Positions 1-12,819 of a stretch of DNA of 64,000 nt are shown piece by piece. Source of the stretch: Chlamydoabsidia padenii (lineage: Eukaryota; Mucoromycota; Mucoromycetes; Mucorales; Cunninghamellaceae). Under the pieces are notes generated by a model that saw only the letters and a list, made by a program, of their open reading frames with translations, was not told the origin of the DNA and ran no database searches. The position numbers were made by a program, and so were the translations under genes. The stretch is taken from positions 620,001 through 684,000 of the forward strand of contig JAIWND010000014.1 in the NCBI GenBank assembly GCA_025330725.1, given 5' to 3'. Within the stretch, counting starts at the first letter, position 1; each line of letters opens with the position of its first letter.

Positions 1-1488
1 ATGTCATAAGAAGGCGGGGCAGAAGTCGATGATGATTGAGTTTGGTTGTGTGATTGATGATTGTTATGCCGCATCATGATCCATTCCTTCTTACTTGATA
101 TTTGTCGTTTCTTCTTGTAATCCAGATAGCAAGGGCAGATAAAAAAGCCACTAAGGTCACCAATTGAGTTTGTTGGATCATCCTCCATATCCACTGTAAG
201 ATCAGAGAGAGCAGCTTCATAAGTAGGTAGAGTAGTATAATCTTCCTTTAGGCGGCAATCTAGTACGGTGATATTTGTGTCCAGTCGCAGTGTTGAATGA
301 CCCTTGGGAGATTGAATACCAATGGCAAGTTTTAAAAAGTGTCGAATGTCGATTTCATTAAAAGTTGAGCTGTGGTTCAGGTCGATGCAGTTGGGCAAAT
401 TGAATACAAACCGAAATTGGAAGGGATCGCCAGTCAAAGGGATATGTGCATTCTTCAAATAGATCGCTCGTCGTACTTTTTGATCCATGGTCATTTGTTG
501 TTCTTGTTGGTCCTCGTCGTCATCGCCGTTTGGTGTGTAAGTGGTCATGTCGCTTAGATTGGTGATTGACAAGAGTCGTAGCTTAAAGTCATACATTTCA
601 CCCCGTCGTGCACCGAATTCAGGTAGGCGATAGATTCTTCGTTCCGATAAGAGCACAGAGATGGATTCCAAAAAGACATTTTTCATGTTAGGTGCCAGAG
701 TAATGTTGATAGGGAATTGAGTACCAGAGGACGCCATACTTTTTTCAATACAAATGGTGGCATCGCAGGCTGGATGATGTCGGTCTGAGATGATCGAGGT
801 CGAGGGCAAACTATTGGCTGTCAGGGCATTGTCAGACCAGTGGGGTGTTCGTAACACAAGCACGTTTCGCCGGCATTTGATTTTGGTTTGGATTCCGCTT
901 GGTCGGTGGATGATGGCTGAAAGGTAATAGAATACTTTACCGGTTTCATCTTCGATCGTTTCCACCAGTTTGTTGGATAAAAAGAATTCGAATGGCCATC
1001 GATGAAGTCCCGCTGTCAAGGTACCGCTATTGTTTGCTTTGCTGTTACTGTTACTATTGCTGCTGGTAGTTCCACTAGTATCTTCTTTGTTGCCTTTTAT
1101 CGGTTTGAATGAAGACGCTGACCCCGATCTTGATGTAATTGGTGTACTTGTAGTTGCCCAGTTTTGCAAGACAAGTTCTTGTTCATGGATCTTTTTTTCA
1201 TAAGAGTACTTTGTATTTCGCCCACTACCAATACCTATTGATAAACCAAGTTGATAAGTTGCTATATATTTATAAAAATAACTTACCTTCTGTCCACAGT
1301 GTAAATGATTTTCCAACCAGTTTGATAACAATGGAGGTGACATTAATAGGTTTAGTGACAACAAGTTCCACTTCACCCCGTAAAACAAAAGTGCCGTCAT
1401 CATTGGTCAAACCACGTAGGATCACAGTGTCTTCCGCCAGATTAATGGATAGTTTATGACCTGAGAAGAAGGGTACTTGTACAGGCAT
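1..1488 (-). CDS. Alpha-arrestin-like protein (3' end beyond window)
   Basis: Exon 1 runs 1488-1287 and exon 2 1234-1, joined in phase 1 across a GTAAGT...CAATAG intron; about 478 residues are visible. The N-terminus has the arrestin beta-sandwich pattern (VILRGLTNDDGTFVLRGEVELVV, then the GRNTKYSYEKKIHEQE stretch that links the first strands). A Ser/Asn/Thr-rich insert follows, then a second arrestin-like half with FPINITLAPN and RRIYRLPEFG. Just before the edge there is a PPSYD motif, a PY motif of the kind bound by Rsp5/Nedd4 ubiquitin ligases. By family, such proteins act as adaptors that bring the ligase to plasma-membrane transporters for endocytosis. The gene is divergent from PAN2, with 190 bp between start codons. 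The C-terminus lies outside the window. Family call is firm; the specific paralogue cannot be named. Confidence 0.85.
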
Positions 1489-1588
1489 TATGTTATTTGG
1501 TTTGAGGAAAGATAAAAAAAAAGAAAGGGAAGAAAAGCGGAAAGGAAAACCTGATGGTTATGATATCCTTTTTGGTTGGTGGGTCGGA

Positions 1589-1600
1589 GCGGGGTTTAAA
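1589..1600 (+). promoter_or_regulatory. Promoter motif GCGGGGTTTAAA in the arrestin/PAN2 divergent promoter
   Basis: A copy of the recurring GCGGGATTTGAAA-type motif, 79 bp before the PAN2 start and about 100 bp before the arrestin start. A CT-rich stretch follows it just upstream of PAN2. The role as a core promoter element is inferred only from its repeated position next to starts across the window. Confidence 0.45.
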
Positions 1601-1678
1601 TATCTCCCACTGGTTGAAAACGACCCAAAAACAAAACTCTCTTTTTCCTTCTTCTTTTTACTTCTTACACCACAAATT

Positions 1679-4600
1679 ATGGAAAGCACTTGGACCGAGG
1701 TACAACAAGTGTGTGATACCAATCCAAACAAAGTATCACCTGTTTCAGCCTTATGCTGGGATCCTTATCATGAATTATTATGGGCTGGTAATGACATAGT
1801 AAGTTGAATATATATCGGATAATAAAGTAAAAGATTCAAAATTAACCTTTTTATAACCAATTTTATGATTAGGGACGTGTTTGCTCTTATTATGGTAAAG
1901 GATTACAACGATATACATCCTTCAAGGCTCATAAAGATCAACAAATACGACAAATTCGGGTGACTGAAAGGGGGGTGATTAGTCTCAGTCCAAAAAGTGT
2001 GCAAATGCGGGACAGACAAGGCTTGGTCCGGTGGAATATCAGGTAAGATGTAAGAAAGTGGGGGGGGGGGACAAATTGATGTGTAATATGGCCTTGTACT
2101 AATATTGTAGTTTGATTCACTAGCACAGACCAAATGAAGGATCTACACTGCATGACGACAACATCACTTACTAATGGCGACCTTTTGGTGGCAGGACAGC
2201 AGAACGATATGCTAGTGGTTAGTGCAACTCGTGGAACAGTAACAAAATCTATACCAGGCGCTTCCAACATTGTTGTTATGCGAAATTTACCAAGATCAAT
2301 TTGTTGTGGTAGTATGTTGGGCGAAGTAACTTTGCGCGATACACGAACGATGAAGGTGGAACAACGGGTACAAGCGCATACTGCAACATTGTCAGATTTA
2401 GATGTATCTGGTAATCTATTATTGACATGTGGATTCTCTCAAAGGTAAAAACAAAAACAAAAACAAAAAAAAAAGCTTACATGATCTTAATATATGAATA
2501 CTAATATCAATTGCCTCCTTTTACGGGTATCATTGATGGTATTAATGAAGACAAGGCTCTTTGATTATGGATCCTCTTGTCAAAGTATATGATATTCGTA
2601 TGGCTATACGATCATTGGCTCCTATTCCATTCCCAAGTGGTCCTATGTTTTTGAAAATGCATCCAACACTCAGCTCAACATGTCTTGTAGGATCTCAAAC
2701 CGGCCAATTCCAAATGTGCGACGTATCAAGCTTGTCTATGGGCTCCTTTGCACCGACTTCTCATTTTTATCAAGTACAGACATCAAGTTACATCACAGCC
2801 ATGGATATTTCAAGCTCAGGGCAAACTCTCGTTTTTGGTGATGGTAATAGTTTTGTCCATCAATATGCTGATCGGGACAATTATGTGATGAATCCTTACT
2901 CTATACCGGTGACAATCCCCGACACTGCTCCTCCTCCTAATGTATTGGTGAATAACGACACGTAAATGACAAAAAGAAGTGGGTGATCTCACATCTGCTA
3001 CTTGTACTCACATCTTCTTTTATTATTTATATAGACCTTTATCAGCCATCGGTATGCCATATTACACAGAACCACTATTATCATCTTGGACGAATAGATC
3101 AGTTTATGATATTGGACACCCTTCACCTCAAATAGACGACGATATCTTGAAAAGCATAAAGACAATCGACTTTGTAGGCTATGCTCCTAACCCTGGCACC
3201 ATACATCGAAACCAAATACCGCGAAGGAAAAAGCAAGCTCACAAGAAGGATATCCCTAAATTCAGGTCCGAGCAAGAACGCGAACTTTTATCAGCATCCG
3301 TCATTCTAGATGAAAGTGGGGAATTCATGGTAATGTACTCAAAAAAGGACACTTATCAATTATGATATACTAAACTTTAAATTGATATTTAGCATTCTGG
3401 CCGACGATCATCTTCTGTAGGCGATGTACTATTGGACTTGCAGGGTATTGTCATGCCGAAGCATTACCATCACGTGGAAATTCAATATAGCAAATTTGGT
3501 GTGGATGACTTTGATTTTGGGTAAGTTTTTGATTAAATCACACATACATGGGAAAAAGGTTATGGATGACTAATAACTCACTTTCTATTTTGGACCCTGG
3601 GGTTGGAATTAGATATTACAATCGGACGCTTTACGGGGGACTGGAAACCAACATTCGAAACTCTTATTGCAACTCTCTATTACAAGTGCTCTACTTTATC
3701 TTACCATTACGCCAAATCGCTAAATGTCATATTTGTACTTCATGTGACAAGGAAAACTGTTTAATGTGTGAACTAGGTTTCTTATTCCGCATGCTGGAGG
3801 ACTCGAATGGCCAAAATTGTCAAGCAACCAACTTTTTAAAAGCCTTCAGCACCATTCCACAAGGTTAGTATATGGTCTATTTGCAATGTTTGTATGTAGA
3901 TGTTTGTATCAACTTTTTTTTTTTTCTTTACCCTTCCAATCTTATCTATCTGTAGCTGCAGCGCTCGGGCTTTTTGAACCAGAATCACCAACTCGTAATG
4001 TCTCTTACTCGATGCTGATGCAAAACTTTGTCCGATTTATATTGGAGCAGCTACATCAAGAAACAAATACACCAGCCAACAACCCTATTATATTGACCAC
4101 TTTAAAATCATCACTTGCGGAGACTACGGCAACGACTGCAGCATCAGACGACTCAGCAGATACGGTTTCAACAAACAAAATGGACGATACATCTAACAGC
4201 AACATTCCCTCTTTGATGCAACAATTATTTGGTCTGCAAACATTGACCCAGAGCAAATGTGGTAGCTGCAACAACGAAACATCTCGAATCACCTATCCTT
4301 TTGCTGTTGATCTACTGTACCCAAAAAAGGTGAGTACATTATGATAAACGAACCCTTGTTATGCACCAATCTATATTCTTACTTTCTCTTTATTTATTTA
4401 TTTATGACTATAGCAACGTAAACGAACATTTGCCAGCTTATTGAAAACCAGCATGTATCGTGAAAACCAGACAAAAGCTTGGTGCACAGCTTGTCAAAAA
4501 TACCAGTCTACTACAACGAAGAAGATCATCCAAGGTTTACCAGGTGTCCTTCTTATCAATTCCGGTGCCTATTCAAGTGAAGAAGCGTCCATCTGGCGCC

Positions 4601-6598
4601 AAAATGGTCCAAGTAGTCCCAAAGCTCGAACTGACTCTCCAAATCAAGAAGGTGATAGTCCGTCGGAAAGCGTATCTAGCTCATGGCTGCCAGAAAGGTA
4701 AAAATTGATCCTAATCTATACTTTGTGTCTTTACTAACTACTATCTTATAGATTCGGTATTCTCATCAATGGGTCGGAAATGACAATCAAATTGTTACCC
4801 CATGGCAAGGATATCCCCCCTGAATTTGTTGGTCCACCAGAAACATGTGCTATTTATGAACTATCGGTAATATGATTATCTTGTATGATATCAATATACC
4901 TGTTTACTAATCACTCCTCTCTCCCTCTTCCAATATCATACATATAGTCTACTGTCCTTCAAGTACAGGCTGAAGAAGAAGCGGCACATCTTGTTGCCCA
5001 AGTAAAAAGTAAGTACAAGTAGAAAGTAGTCTATTGAACAATTGAAACTTGAAGCTAACCCATTTTTATATTCTTATAGTTCCTGATTGTGAACGCATGA
5101 CTTATACCAGTGGTAAGGAACAAAAAAGAAAAGATAGGAGGGTGGGTGTAAAGGCAATATGTAGTGCATGAATTTACTAAACTCCGCTCTTCCATTTACA
5201 GCAACTGGACTTGATGAAGAAGAAAAAGCTAAATCTCCTTGGTATATATTCAATGACTTTTTGATCAAACGAATACGGCCCGAAGAAATCACTTCATTTA
5301 AGGGGTTATGGAAGGTAAGTCGTATTATCCGTTCTGGAAAGATGTGACTGACCTGTTTTTTTGGGCTGGCTGGCTGACTGAAGACGCCTGCGGTGATTCA
5401 ATATACAAGGGTGGATATCGATTCTTTGCTCGATCTTGATACATTATCTAGTGAAGTGGACTACTCACTACTCTTCAAGAAAATGTCTATTGCCGAGTAA
5501 GTCAAAAACCAAATAATAGACATCACAGCTACTAATCTACTTACTATATAGAAACACACCAGAAAAGACAAGTTACGAAATATTGACCAAAGACGAGATG
5601 CCGACTCCTGGTACCTTGATCGCCATTGATTCTGAATTTGTGGCTCTCCGACAAGAAGAAACAGAAATCCGTAGTGATGGCACCAAATCTTTGATTCGAC
5701 CAAGCACTCTTTCTCTCGCACGACTCAGTGTCACTCGTGGTGGAGATGGTGACAAGGAAGGTATTCCGTTTATAGATGATTATATTGTAACAAGCGAACC
5801 TGTGGTGGATTACTTGACCGAGTTTAGTGGCATAGAAGGTAATTACTGATAAACTACATTACTTTCAATTACTAACCACCTCTCCACTTGTGCTAAACCA
5901 GCCGACGATTTAAACCCCGAAACCAGCCGACGGACACTTGTTCCACTGAAGGTGGCTTACAAGAAGATACGGTTACTAGTGGATCTTGGATGTGTATTCA
6001 TTGGGCATGGGCTTAAAAAGGACTTTAGGATCATCAGTAAGTGTGTACTGACATCTCCAGTTAACATGAAATAGCTAACGTGTTTGAACTCTCCATCTAG
6101 ATATCCTTGTACCACCCGATCAGATCATTGATACTGTCGATATCTATCATATACGAAACCGGCATAGGTAAGTACATCAGAAAAGAAAGGAGCATCAATG
6201 ATAATTAATGGGGGGATTTTTTTTTTTCTGTATAGGAAAATATCATTGCGATTCTTGGCGTGGCACTTGTTAGGGCAAGAAATACAATCTGAAGGACACG
6301 ATAGTATCATTGATGCTAAAACTGTAAGTAGAAAAGAATGATTTGAATGGTGGACTTGGTTGGTATGACTAATCTGTATCAACTCTTTATCCTTTTCATT
6401 TACTAGGCGCTGATACTGTACAAAAAATATTTGGAGTACCGGGATAATGGTACATTTGGACAAGTATTAGAAGGTGTGTATGCTGCCGGGCACAAATCCA
6501 ATTGGCTTAAAGCTCCCAAGGACACTCCATCTACGGTACCGAACACCCCCAAAGTAGAACAGCAACACTCTTACTTTACACCTGGATGGGCTTTGTAG
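1679..6598 (+). CDS. PAN2: PAN2, catalytic subunit of the PAN2-PAN3 poly(A) deadenylase
   Basis: A many-exon gene (first exons 1679-1798, 1873-2042, 2124-2444, 2551-2961) of roughly 1100 residues. Order of domains: an N-terminal WD40 propeller; a linker ending [20 protein letters not shown]; an inactive ubiquitin-hydrolase-like domain starting near 3640 ([13 protein letters not shown], with a [15 protein letters not shown] zinc-binding cluster); and a C-terminal DEDDh exonuclease. The exonuclease shows DSEF (Asp, Glu), GLKKDF (Asp) and HDSIIDA (His, Asp), so all catalytic positions are present. PAN2 with PAN3 trims mRNA poly(A) tails in the cytoplasm. The start is the first ATG after a CT-rich leader, and the reading frame holds through every junction checked. 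TAG at 6596-6598; an AATAAA lies about 85 bp further on. Appears intact. Confidence 0.95.
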
Positions 6599-6859
6599 TT
6601 TAGTTTTATTGTTTGTTTTAAATTATTTATTATACTTTTATATCATTACTTCCTCCTCATACATATCTTCATACTTTTACAATAAAGCAGCTTTTGTTAC
6701 ATTACATGAAACGAACAGCATGAATTGCATGATTTAGTAGGAGGTCAAGTATAATTAAACGCCGCTTAAACATGCTTGGGTGTTGGTAAATAAAAAAGAA
6801 GTCGCGCCTTTTTAATTCTTGTCCTTCTCTCTTGCTTTGCTTCTACTTGGGATTGTACA

Positions 6860-8962
6860 ATGTCTTGCAGGAAACCATTGGCGGAATTTGATGCGACTAA
6901 ACCAAAGAAAACTAGACGCTTTGAATCACTACCATTACCACCACCTTTTTCAATCAACAAACCATGCAAGTCAGTTGATACACTTGGACGATCTCAAGCT
7001 TCAGTAACATTCAATCAGCAATCATTACCTCACAAGCCAGCACCGTCACCACCACCACCACCTTTGATCAACAAGCTATACAACTCTAATAACACACTTC
7101 GACGACTTCGAGCTCCAGTAACACTCAATCAGAAATCATCAACTCACAAACCGGCACCACCAACAAGGACTTCACGATGGCAAGAAACAAAATCAGCCAC
7201 CATTAATAAAAACGCCTCACCAATGACAAAATCTGTAGGAGCAAAAAAGTATGCAGAGCTGTTATCTTCGCTCTCACTTGAACAACAAAAACAACAACTA
7301 CAACAACCGGGGCATCAGGTATCAGCTACTAATTCACAGTCGCGATCAACAGGACAATCCAACAAGATGGTGGTATTGTGTAATTCTCAACAGAACTGGA
7401 TTTCTCCGGTACCATCACCTCTATTCACCTTACCAGAAACCCAACGACTAGAACGATCACAGCAATCACCACAATTACAACTACGATGTAGCTCATCTTC
7501 AGGGCAGCAAATTGACGAATTACCGCCAGTATACAAGTTGAACGATGATTGTCTCCAAGAAATCTTCCATTGGTGTGCTACTACAAATAATTTATGTCAA
7601 CTCTCTTCTGTTTCTAGACAATGGCGGAAAACTGCTTTACAACCTTATGTGGTAATGAATACTAACACAAGTGTCAAGCGTTACATGACCTAACAAATTG
7701 ATATTTACCGTTTATTCTAGTGGAGAACAATCGATTATACCTGGGATAACTTTGTACAACAACAACAACAACAACAACAACAGCAAAATCCATCACTCAA
7801 AAACGTAATATGGGATGTACCTTCATGTACGAAACGACGAAAAAAAAACAATGTATTCTCAACAGCAAAACGTGTAATGGTATATAACGACAATACCAAC
7901 ATTTCTGAATCAACGTCCTTCCTTTTACATACCCATATCCGAACCATCAGAATCAGCAATGAAGACAAGCAACTATCGACTGTTAAATACCTTGGAATAC
8001 CACCTGATATATCACCTTTTATTGCGGTACGGAAACTCCAACTGTCACATATGAACTTTAATGACATTGTTAATCTGGTTGATTGGTTCCCAAATCTTGA
8101 AGAACTCGACTGCGACAAAATTTTAGCTCCACAACTGACAGTATCTATTACGGCATTTGAAGCACTTCGAAAATTACGTGTGCTCATTCTCAACTTTAAA
8201 TCCGCATGTGAATTGGCGGATGGAATGCCGTTTAATCTCACCTTTATCACCACACATCAACAACATGACACATCACTAATACATCAACAAATAGAGCAAC
8301 AACGCTGGAAACTACCACCTCAGTTACAAACACTCAAGATTGCAAACATTCATGATTTTGATGAATGCCTTACGCCTGGAATATCTGTGGTGGAATCAAG
8401 TCAAATGGAAGAAGGAATGGTCGAATTGATACAAGCATGGAATAGGATGGAAGAAATCTTGTTTCGCAAATACATGGTTTTTACAACACTTCACAACCTG
8501 ACCGATCTGTCTCTGGATAATTGTACAGCTTTTACTGCAAAGGTGTGGCGGGAATGTATAGCACCATGCACGAAACAACTCGTACGACTCTCTCTTGGTG
8601 GATGGGCTGGAGATGGTAGTCGCGAATCTCCCCTGGTGTGGGAAACACAGGACGCTTCTACTCAATCTGGTGACATGCACCAAGTCGAATTGGCTTTATC
8701 CGAACTTTTTGCTGGCTTGTCTTTATTGGAATCTCTCTCTCTCTCTCAATTCAAATGTGCGCCTGGTCTGGTCCATGGACTTGAACAGCTTGCTCAAACT
8801 AAAAACGAAGCACCCGTGATCTCCCATCTTGATGCGACCAATGACAAACTCGGTGCCTGGAATAAATCGTCTCCGCCAACTGACATCAAGGACTTACTAG
8901 GTTGGACCCTGAACATGGCGGAGATCAAATTTGGTCAAGGATTGCCGGGACAAATACAGTAG
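6860..8962 (+). CDS. F-box protein with leucine-rich C-terminal region
   Basis: Two exons (6860-7651 and 7721-8962) give 677 residues. Residues 1-215 are low complexity, rich in Pro, Gln, Ser and Thr. An F-box-like helix group follows near residue 220 (LPPVYKLNDDCLQEIF...CQLSSVSRQWRKTALQPY). After a polyglutamine run come repeated Leu-rich blocks (ALRKLRVLILNF, LHNLTDLSLDN, LVRLSLGGWAG, GLSLLESLSLSQ) spaced as in LRR F-box proteins. Such proteins are substrate receptors of SCF ubiquitin ligases that bind Skp1 through the F-box; the substrate cannot be read from sequence. The gene lies 261 bp after the PAN2 stop, in the same direction, with an AT-rich gap containing the PAN2 AATAAA. F-box call is good; orthology is unknown. 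Confidence 0.75.
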
Positions 8963-9065
8963 ATAATCAAATAGTATCAATAAATCATTAAATCAATAAA
9001 CAGATGTTGTTGTTTTATATACGGTATCAAACATTTGGATTGCTGAACGTAATTAGACTAGGGAA

Positions 9066-9254
9066 TCATGCACCTTCAACATGTGCAGGGTGGCAGGCAA
9101 AGGCTTCATGGGTAACTTGAATTTTTCGTCGAATAAGCGGAGGATAAAATATCAGTTAATATTATGTGGGAAGTATGTGGTTTCCTTTTATTTTTCACTT
9201 ACTGTTGGCCGAAGCCCCGTACCCATCCCCTCTCAAAGGAGGGGTGCCAGCCAT
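9066..9254 (-). CDS. Possible 33-residue spliced microprotein, unrecognised
   Basis: Exon 1 9254-9203 and exon 2 9115-9066 join in phase 1 across an 87-nt intron (GTAAGTG...TTCAAG). The product starts MAGTPPLRGDGYGASAN and ends FACHPAHVEGA. On the minus strand a TATA-like CATATAAAAG stands about 85 bp upstream. I do not recognise the family. The consensus donor, retained frame across the junction and nearby TATA box argue for a real gene; the small size argues for caution. Confidence 0.35.
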
Positions 9255-10073
9255 ATTCTCATCCAAGAATTGACTGACAAGTTGTTGTTGTTTGTTAAAG
9301 GGGTGGGCATCCCCAAGGAAAGTTGAAAAGCTCTTTTATATGGTGTGAAAAAGAAAAAAACCGATGATCAAAACCCAAATTATGACAACCTTATATAGGA
9401 CATTGGCCATCATAGTTCGCATTAATGAGATGAAGCCTATAGGAAGCCACTCGGACTAAAGTTTACCCTAATCGACGAAAAATTAAATTACTCAGGCTTC
9501 ATGCGGGCGGGATTTTAAAATGTGGGTCAGACACATTGGAGTATTTTTCGTTATCAGAGAGAAGACTACAATAATAAATGTGATTCCGATTTTATTTCAT
9601 TTATAGATAGTGTATTCATATAGTTTGTCTATTTGTAGAGACTGCTATTTGGATGACATGTTAATAGCAATGCTTAATGAAGATGGATAATATGGAAGCG
9701 GGATTTAAATCCTGCTTTTCACATTTTCTTCTTTCAGAGGCGATCATTCATGTCTTCCTAATGTCATGAATACTACACCCGTCCAATCTCACCATCGTTA
9801 AAAACAAGGAGAGGCATGGATTGTTTGATATGTTAGCATATGGATCATACGGTTTAAATTTGAGGCCAGCTATGAATATCTCAAGTGGGCTCATACATGC
9901 GGGGGTTGAAAATGAAGCTAATGAAATGGAAACATTTTTCCCCTCTTTCTTTTCTTTTAGTTAAATCCATTCACTCTAACCAACTGTTCATTTACGTTTG
10001 TATCAAGCACTTGACTCTTTTGACTCCTGCCTGAAATGCGAAGGCTTTTGTTGACGATGGATTCTTATGGAAA
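9255..10073. other. Gene-poor AT-rich stretch with promoter-like motifs
   Basis: No convincing coding region. It contains three copies of the recurring motif: GGCGGGATTTTAAAA at 9506-9520, GCGGGATTTAAAT at 9699-9711 and GCGGGGGTTGAAA at 9899-9911. The last is followed by a pyrimidine-rich tract (TTTTTCCCCTCTTTCTTTTC) that looks like a transcription start region for the small ORF at 10074. Confidence 0.5.
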
Positions 10074-10375
10074 ATGACGACCTGGACAGCTACACGAATG
10101 GACGATTCATGGAAACAACAAAAAGGAAAAGGATACTCTTCTATCGGCAGACATAATGATATAAAAGGTCATCTACTCTAATACCTCCTCACCACTTTCA
10201 ACTATAACATACTAATAACCTTTGTCTTTATATTAAAGGTAAAGTGACATTCTCACCACGCGTTGTTGTTTTCAACTGTAGCAGTTGCATCCGTCTGAAG
10301 GGTAGCCAGCTATTATATTATCACAAACACGCAAAATGTGGGATAGTATATGCCCCTTTTACTTTGATATACTAA
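10074..10375 (+). CDS. Possible small spliced gene with Cys/His cluster, unrecognised
   Basis: Exon 1 10074-10167 (MTTWTATRMDDSWKQQK...) and exon 2 10239-10375 join in phase 1 and give 76 residues, with CSSC followed by H-K-H-A-K-C, a spacing that could bind a metal. The donor GTCATC is weak, while the acceptor has a good branch region (ATACTAATAACC). A second TACTAAC plus pyrimidine tract and CAG ends at 10398, so a further intron (10346-10398) is possible; the protein would then end at ...HAKCGI. A promoter-type motif lies 175 bp upstream. Family unknown; coding status is a moderate guess. Confidence 0.35.
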
Positions 10376-10675
10376 CCCTTACTTCTCTTCTTCTCAAGTA
10401 AACAGTGACCACACACACACAACGACCGATAACAACTGTAGCTATATATAATGATCCAACATACAATAACGAATCTGACTAGCGGGTTAAACTACATCAA
10501 TATGTTGCAAGTTTACCAGGACAATCATCATCCCACATTAATAATATAGACTAGAATACAGTAGTTTTTTTTTTTATAAAATAAAATAATTCGATGCTAT
10601 GCTACTATATGGGTTATAACTATTTGTGGTGTTAGGGATAATGATCATTTGGTATATACGTGGGCTACTTTACAG

Positions 10676-10718
<43 letters not shown>

Positions 10719-12111
10719 CGCAAGACAATAGACGGACAATAATATGGAGTGTAAATAATAAAAACTTTATTAGAGTATTAAAGGGAAGACAACTATAACT
10801 AAATCATGAGCCAATCAATAGAAGGTCCACCAGTACATTTCTTTTATTCTTTATACATGATGATCAGAACCAAATGTCATCATATCATCGCGATACCCAC
10901 ACGAACTCGAATAATGCCCACTGATCCAAAAAAAAAATGTCCACCAAAGGGGAGAAGGGGTGCGTCCGATCTTGTTGCTGATGCACGGAAGGGTCCATCC
11001 GTCGATCTGTCTGTTATACTGTAGAAAAGGGTGTGGGATAGATATACTTACCTTGGATGCGACAAAGGAATAAGGAATAAAGAAGAGGAGAGAATAAAGA
11101 AGAAGAAGAGAGAGAAATGAAATGAAAAAAAAAAAGTACCCTTTTTATTTTCGACCCTTCTCGGAGGTCGTCCGAAATCGGATGTTGGTCAATTGAGCCA
11201 ATCAAAATGCTTCCGACTCCCCACAACCTTATTCATGCCTCACCCTTTTCACTACTTTCTCAAGCAGATGATTACTTTATTAACATGAAAACAACTCGAC
11301 TGTTAGTGATTACTCTTTCCGCATCTATAGAAACTTGAACCAAGTCAAACAGATGATTGTGGCCTTTTTTCTTCTTTTTTTTTAATATGTGGGGGACCCA
11401 AATCCGGAGTTTGAAAATGAAACCTGTCATTTGATTACTTCGTCATATCATTAACAGGTGAAGATGAATGGGACCTGGCTATTATCAAGTTGTAATAGTG
11501 ATGGATCGAGTGATAATGATTATTGAACTAGGAAGAAAATGTCAGAAAGTACAGTCAGTAATAGTACAAAAGTAAATGACAATACGAGGTCATTGTTGCA
11601 GTACTCTATGTCAAATAAGCATGATCGAACTACATTGAAGATAAAAGTTTTGATTTTGTTATTGCTTTCCTTATCCGTCATGATAATCAGTGGGTCTGAT
11701 TAGTTCACACCACCCCCTAATTCAAAAATGAAAGTTCATGCAGGCGGGATTTGAAAATGATGAAACTGTTTCCCCCTTTTTTTTTTCCCTCTTCTTTAAC
11801 ATGGTTCATCAAAACTACTCTGTGAACTACTGTTGAATAAGATACAGGATTGTTATGCTTTGAAGCATTGTCTTGGATAGGTTATAAGAGTATTTCGTTT
11901 TTTAATCATTTTCTACTGGAGCTAAAAAGTCAGGGCAGGTGACGGGATTTGAAAGTATAGCCAATAGATCGGATTTCTTCCGAAACATTTTCCCCTCTTT
12001 CTTCTTTCTATTACCACCTTCTACATTAGCTATACGTTGATCCATTCAACTTGAATGTAACTACTTTATTGAAACGACACCACTTTATTATTTAGTTATA
12101 ACACACGCCCA
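10376..12111. other. Gene-poor interval with decayed promoter-like repeats
   Basis: No gene could be supported. Contents: a 41-A tract (10676-10716); a possible minus-strand transcription unit near 10.77-11.2 kb (ATTGG/CCAAT box, AAATAAAAAG, CT-rich leader and a minus-strand AATAAA near 10772, but its apparent intron is only 33 nt and its longest peptide about 36 residues); and motif copies at 11743-11757 and 11941-11955, each followed by the same pyrimidine-rich arrangement seen after 9899. Confidence 0.4.
10676..10716 (+). repeat. Poly(A) tract, 41 A
   Basis: Uninterrupted run of 41 A in non-coding DNA. It could be a retroposed tail or simple slippage; no target-site duplication or element body was recognised beside it. 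Confidence 0.9.
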
Positions 12112-12819
12112 TGGATGATCGTTATTCAATATTGAATCGTGGACTACTTTACACTAAAGGGAAGTGCTATAACTGATTCTTCCTTGAATGACTAACCACC
12201 TTTTATTTTATATAGCAGCCACTCAAGAACCCTGCTAAAGCGAATATATTCAACAAACCAACAAAGTAATGCTGTGAAAAGGCCAACACGAATCCCTCTT
12301 TGCACCTTTGACTATAGCATCTCGATTGTCTCTTCCTCATTAAAAGTAAGGTAGTTGTAACCTCACCTGGCAAAACGACTTTTGACTCATCACTCAACAT
12401 TGATCCTTGTCTATTCAAGTAAGTTAAATACTCTTGCCTGGGTCGACATCAACAAACAGTTGCGCAAGGTACGGCAGGGTAAGAAAAAGAGCCGGTGAAT
12501 GATGGTATGATATACTAACCAAATGATGTCTGGAATAGAAGCCAAGTTTGTCTATTTCGTTAGCATCATTGACTGCGTGAACTTGGCTCGAGTGATCAAA
12601 GGTGTACAATTGGTGGGGGATATGCTACAGAAGATGGTTATTCCCTCTTTGGTGATGGTAGGGAAACAAGCAAATGATATGGTGGGTATTGCTGTTGTTA
12701 ATATTAAAATGATTCCTCAAGGTGACTCTTGTCTCTCTGAAGAAACTTGTGCTGCTACGAATGACACCTGTAATCGAATGCTCAGCAAACACAGTAATCT
12801 GGTCTTGACTGGTTTTTAG
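12112..12819 (+). pseudogene. Unresolved, possibly degenerate multi-exon gene; last two exons clear
   Basis: The last exon (12539-12819) and the one before it (ending 12478) join well: ...WVDINKQLRKVRQ|EAKFVYFVSI..., across GTAAGAA...TACTAAC...AATAG. The C-terminal 90 residues are hydrophobic, then Cys-rich (SCLSEETCAATNDTC) and end at TAG 12817-12819. Further 5', an ATG at 12112 can be spliced to an exon that ends in a stop, and I found no frame joining it to the 12.43 kb exon. It may be a broken gene, or the 5' exons are mis-read. A promoter-type motif lies at 11941. No family recognised. Confidence 0.35.

Noticed and set aside
10770..11226. Minus-strand spliced small gene
   Set aside because: Promoter and poly(A)-like signals exist, but the implied intron is only 33 nt and the peptide about 36 residues; left as a note.
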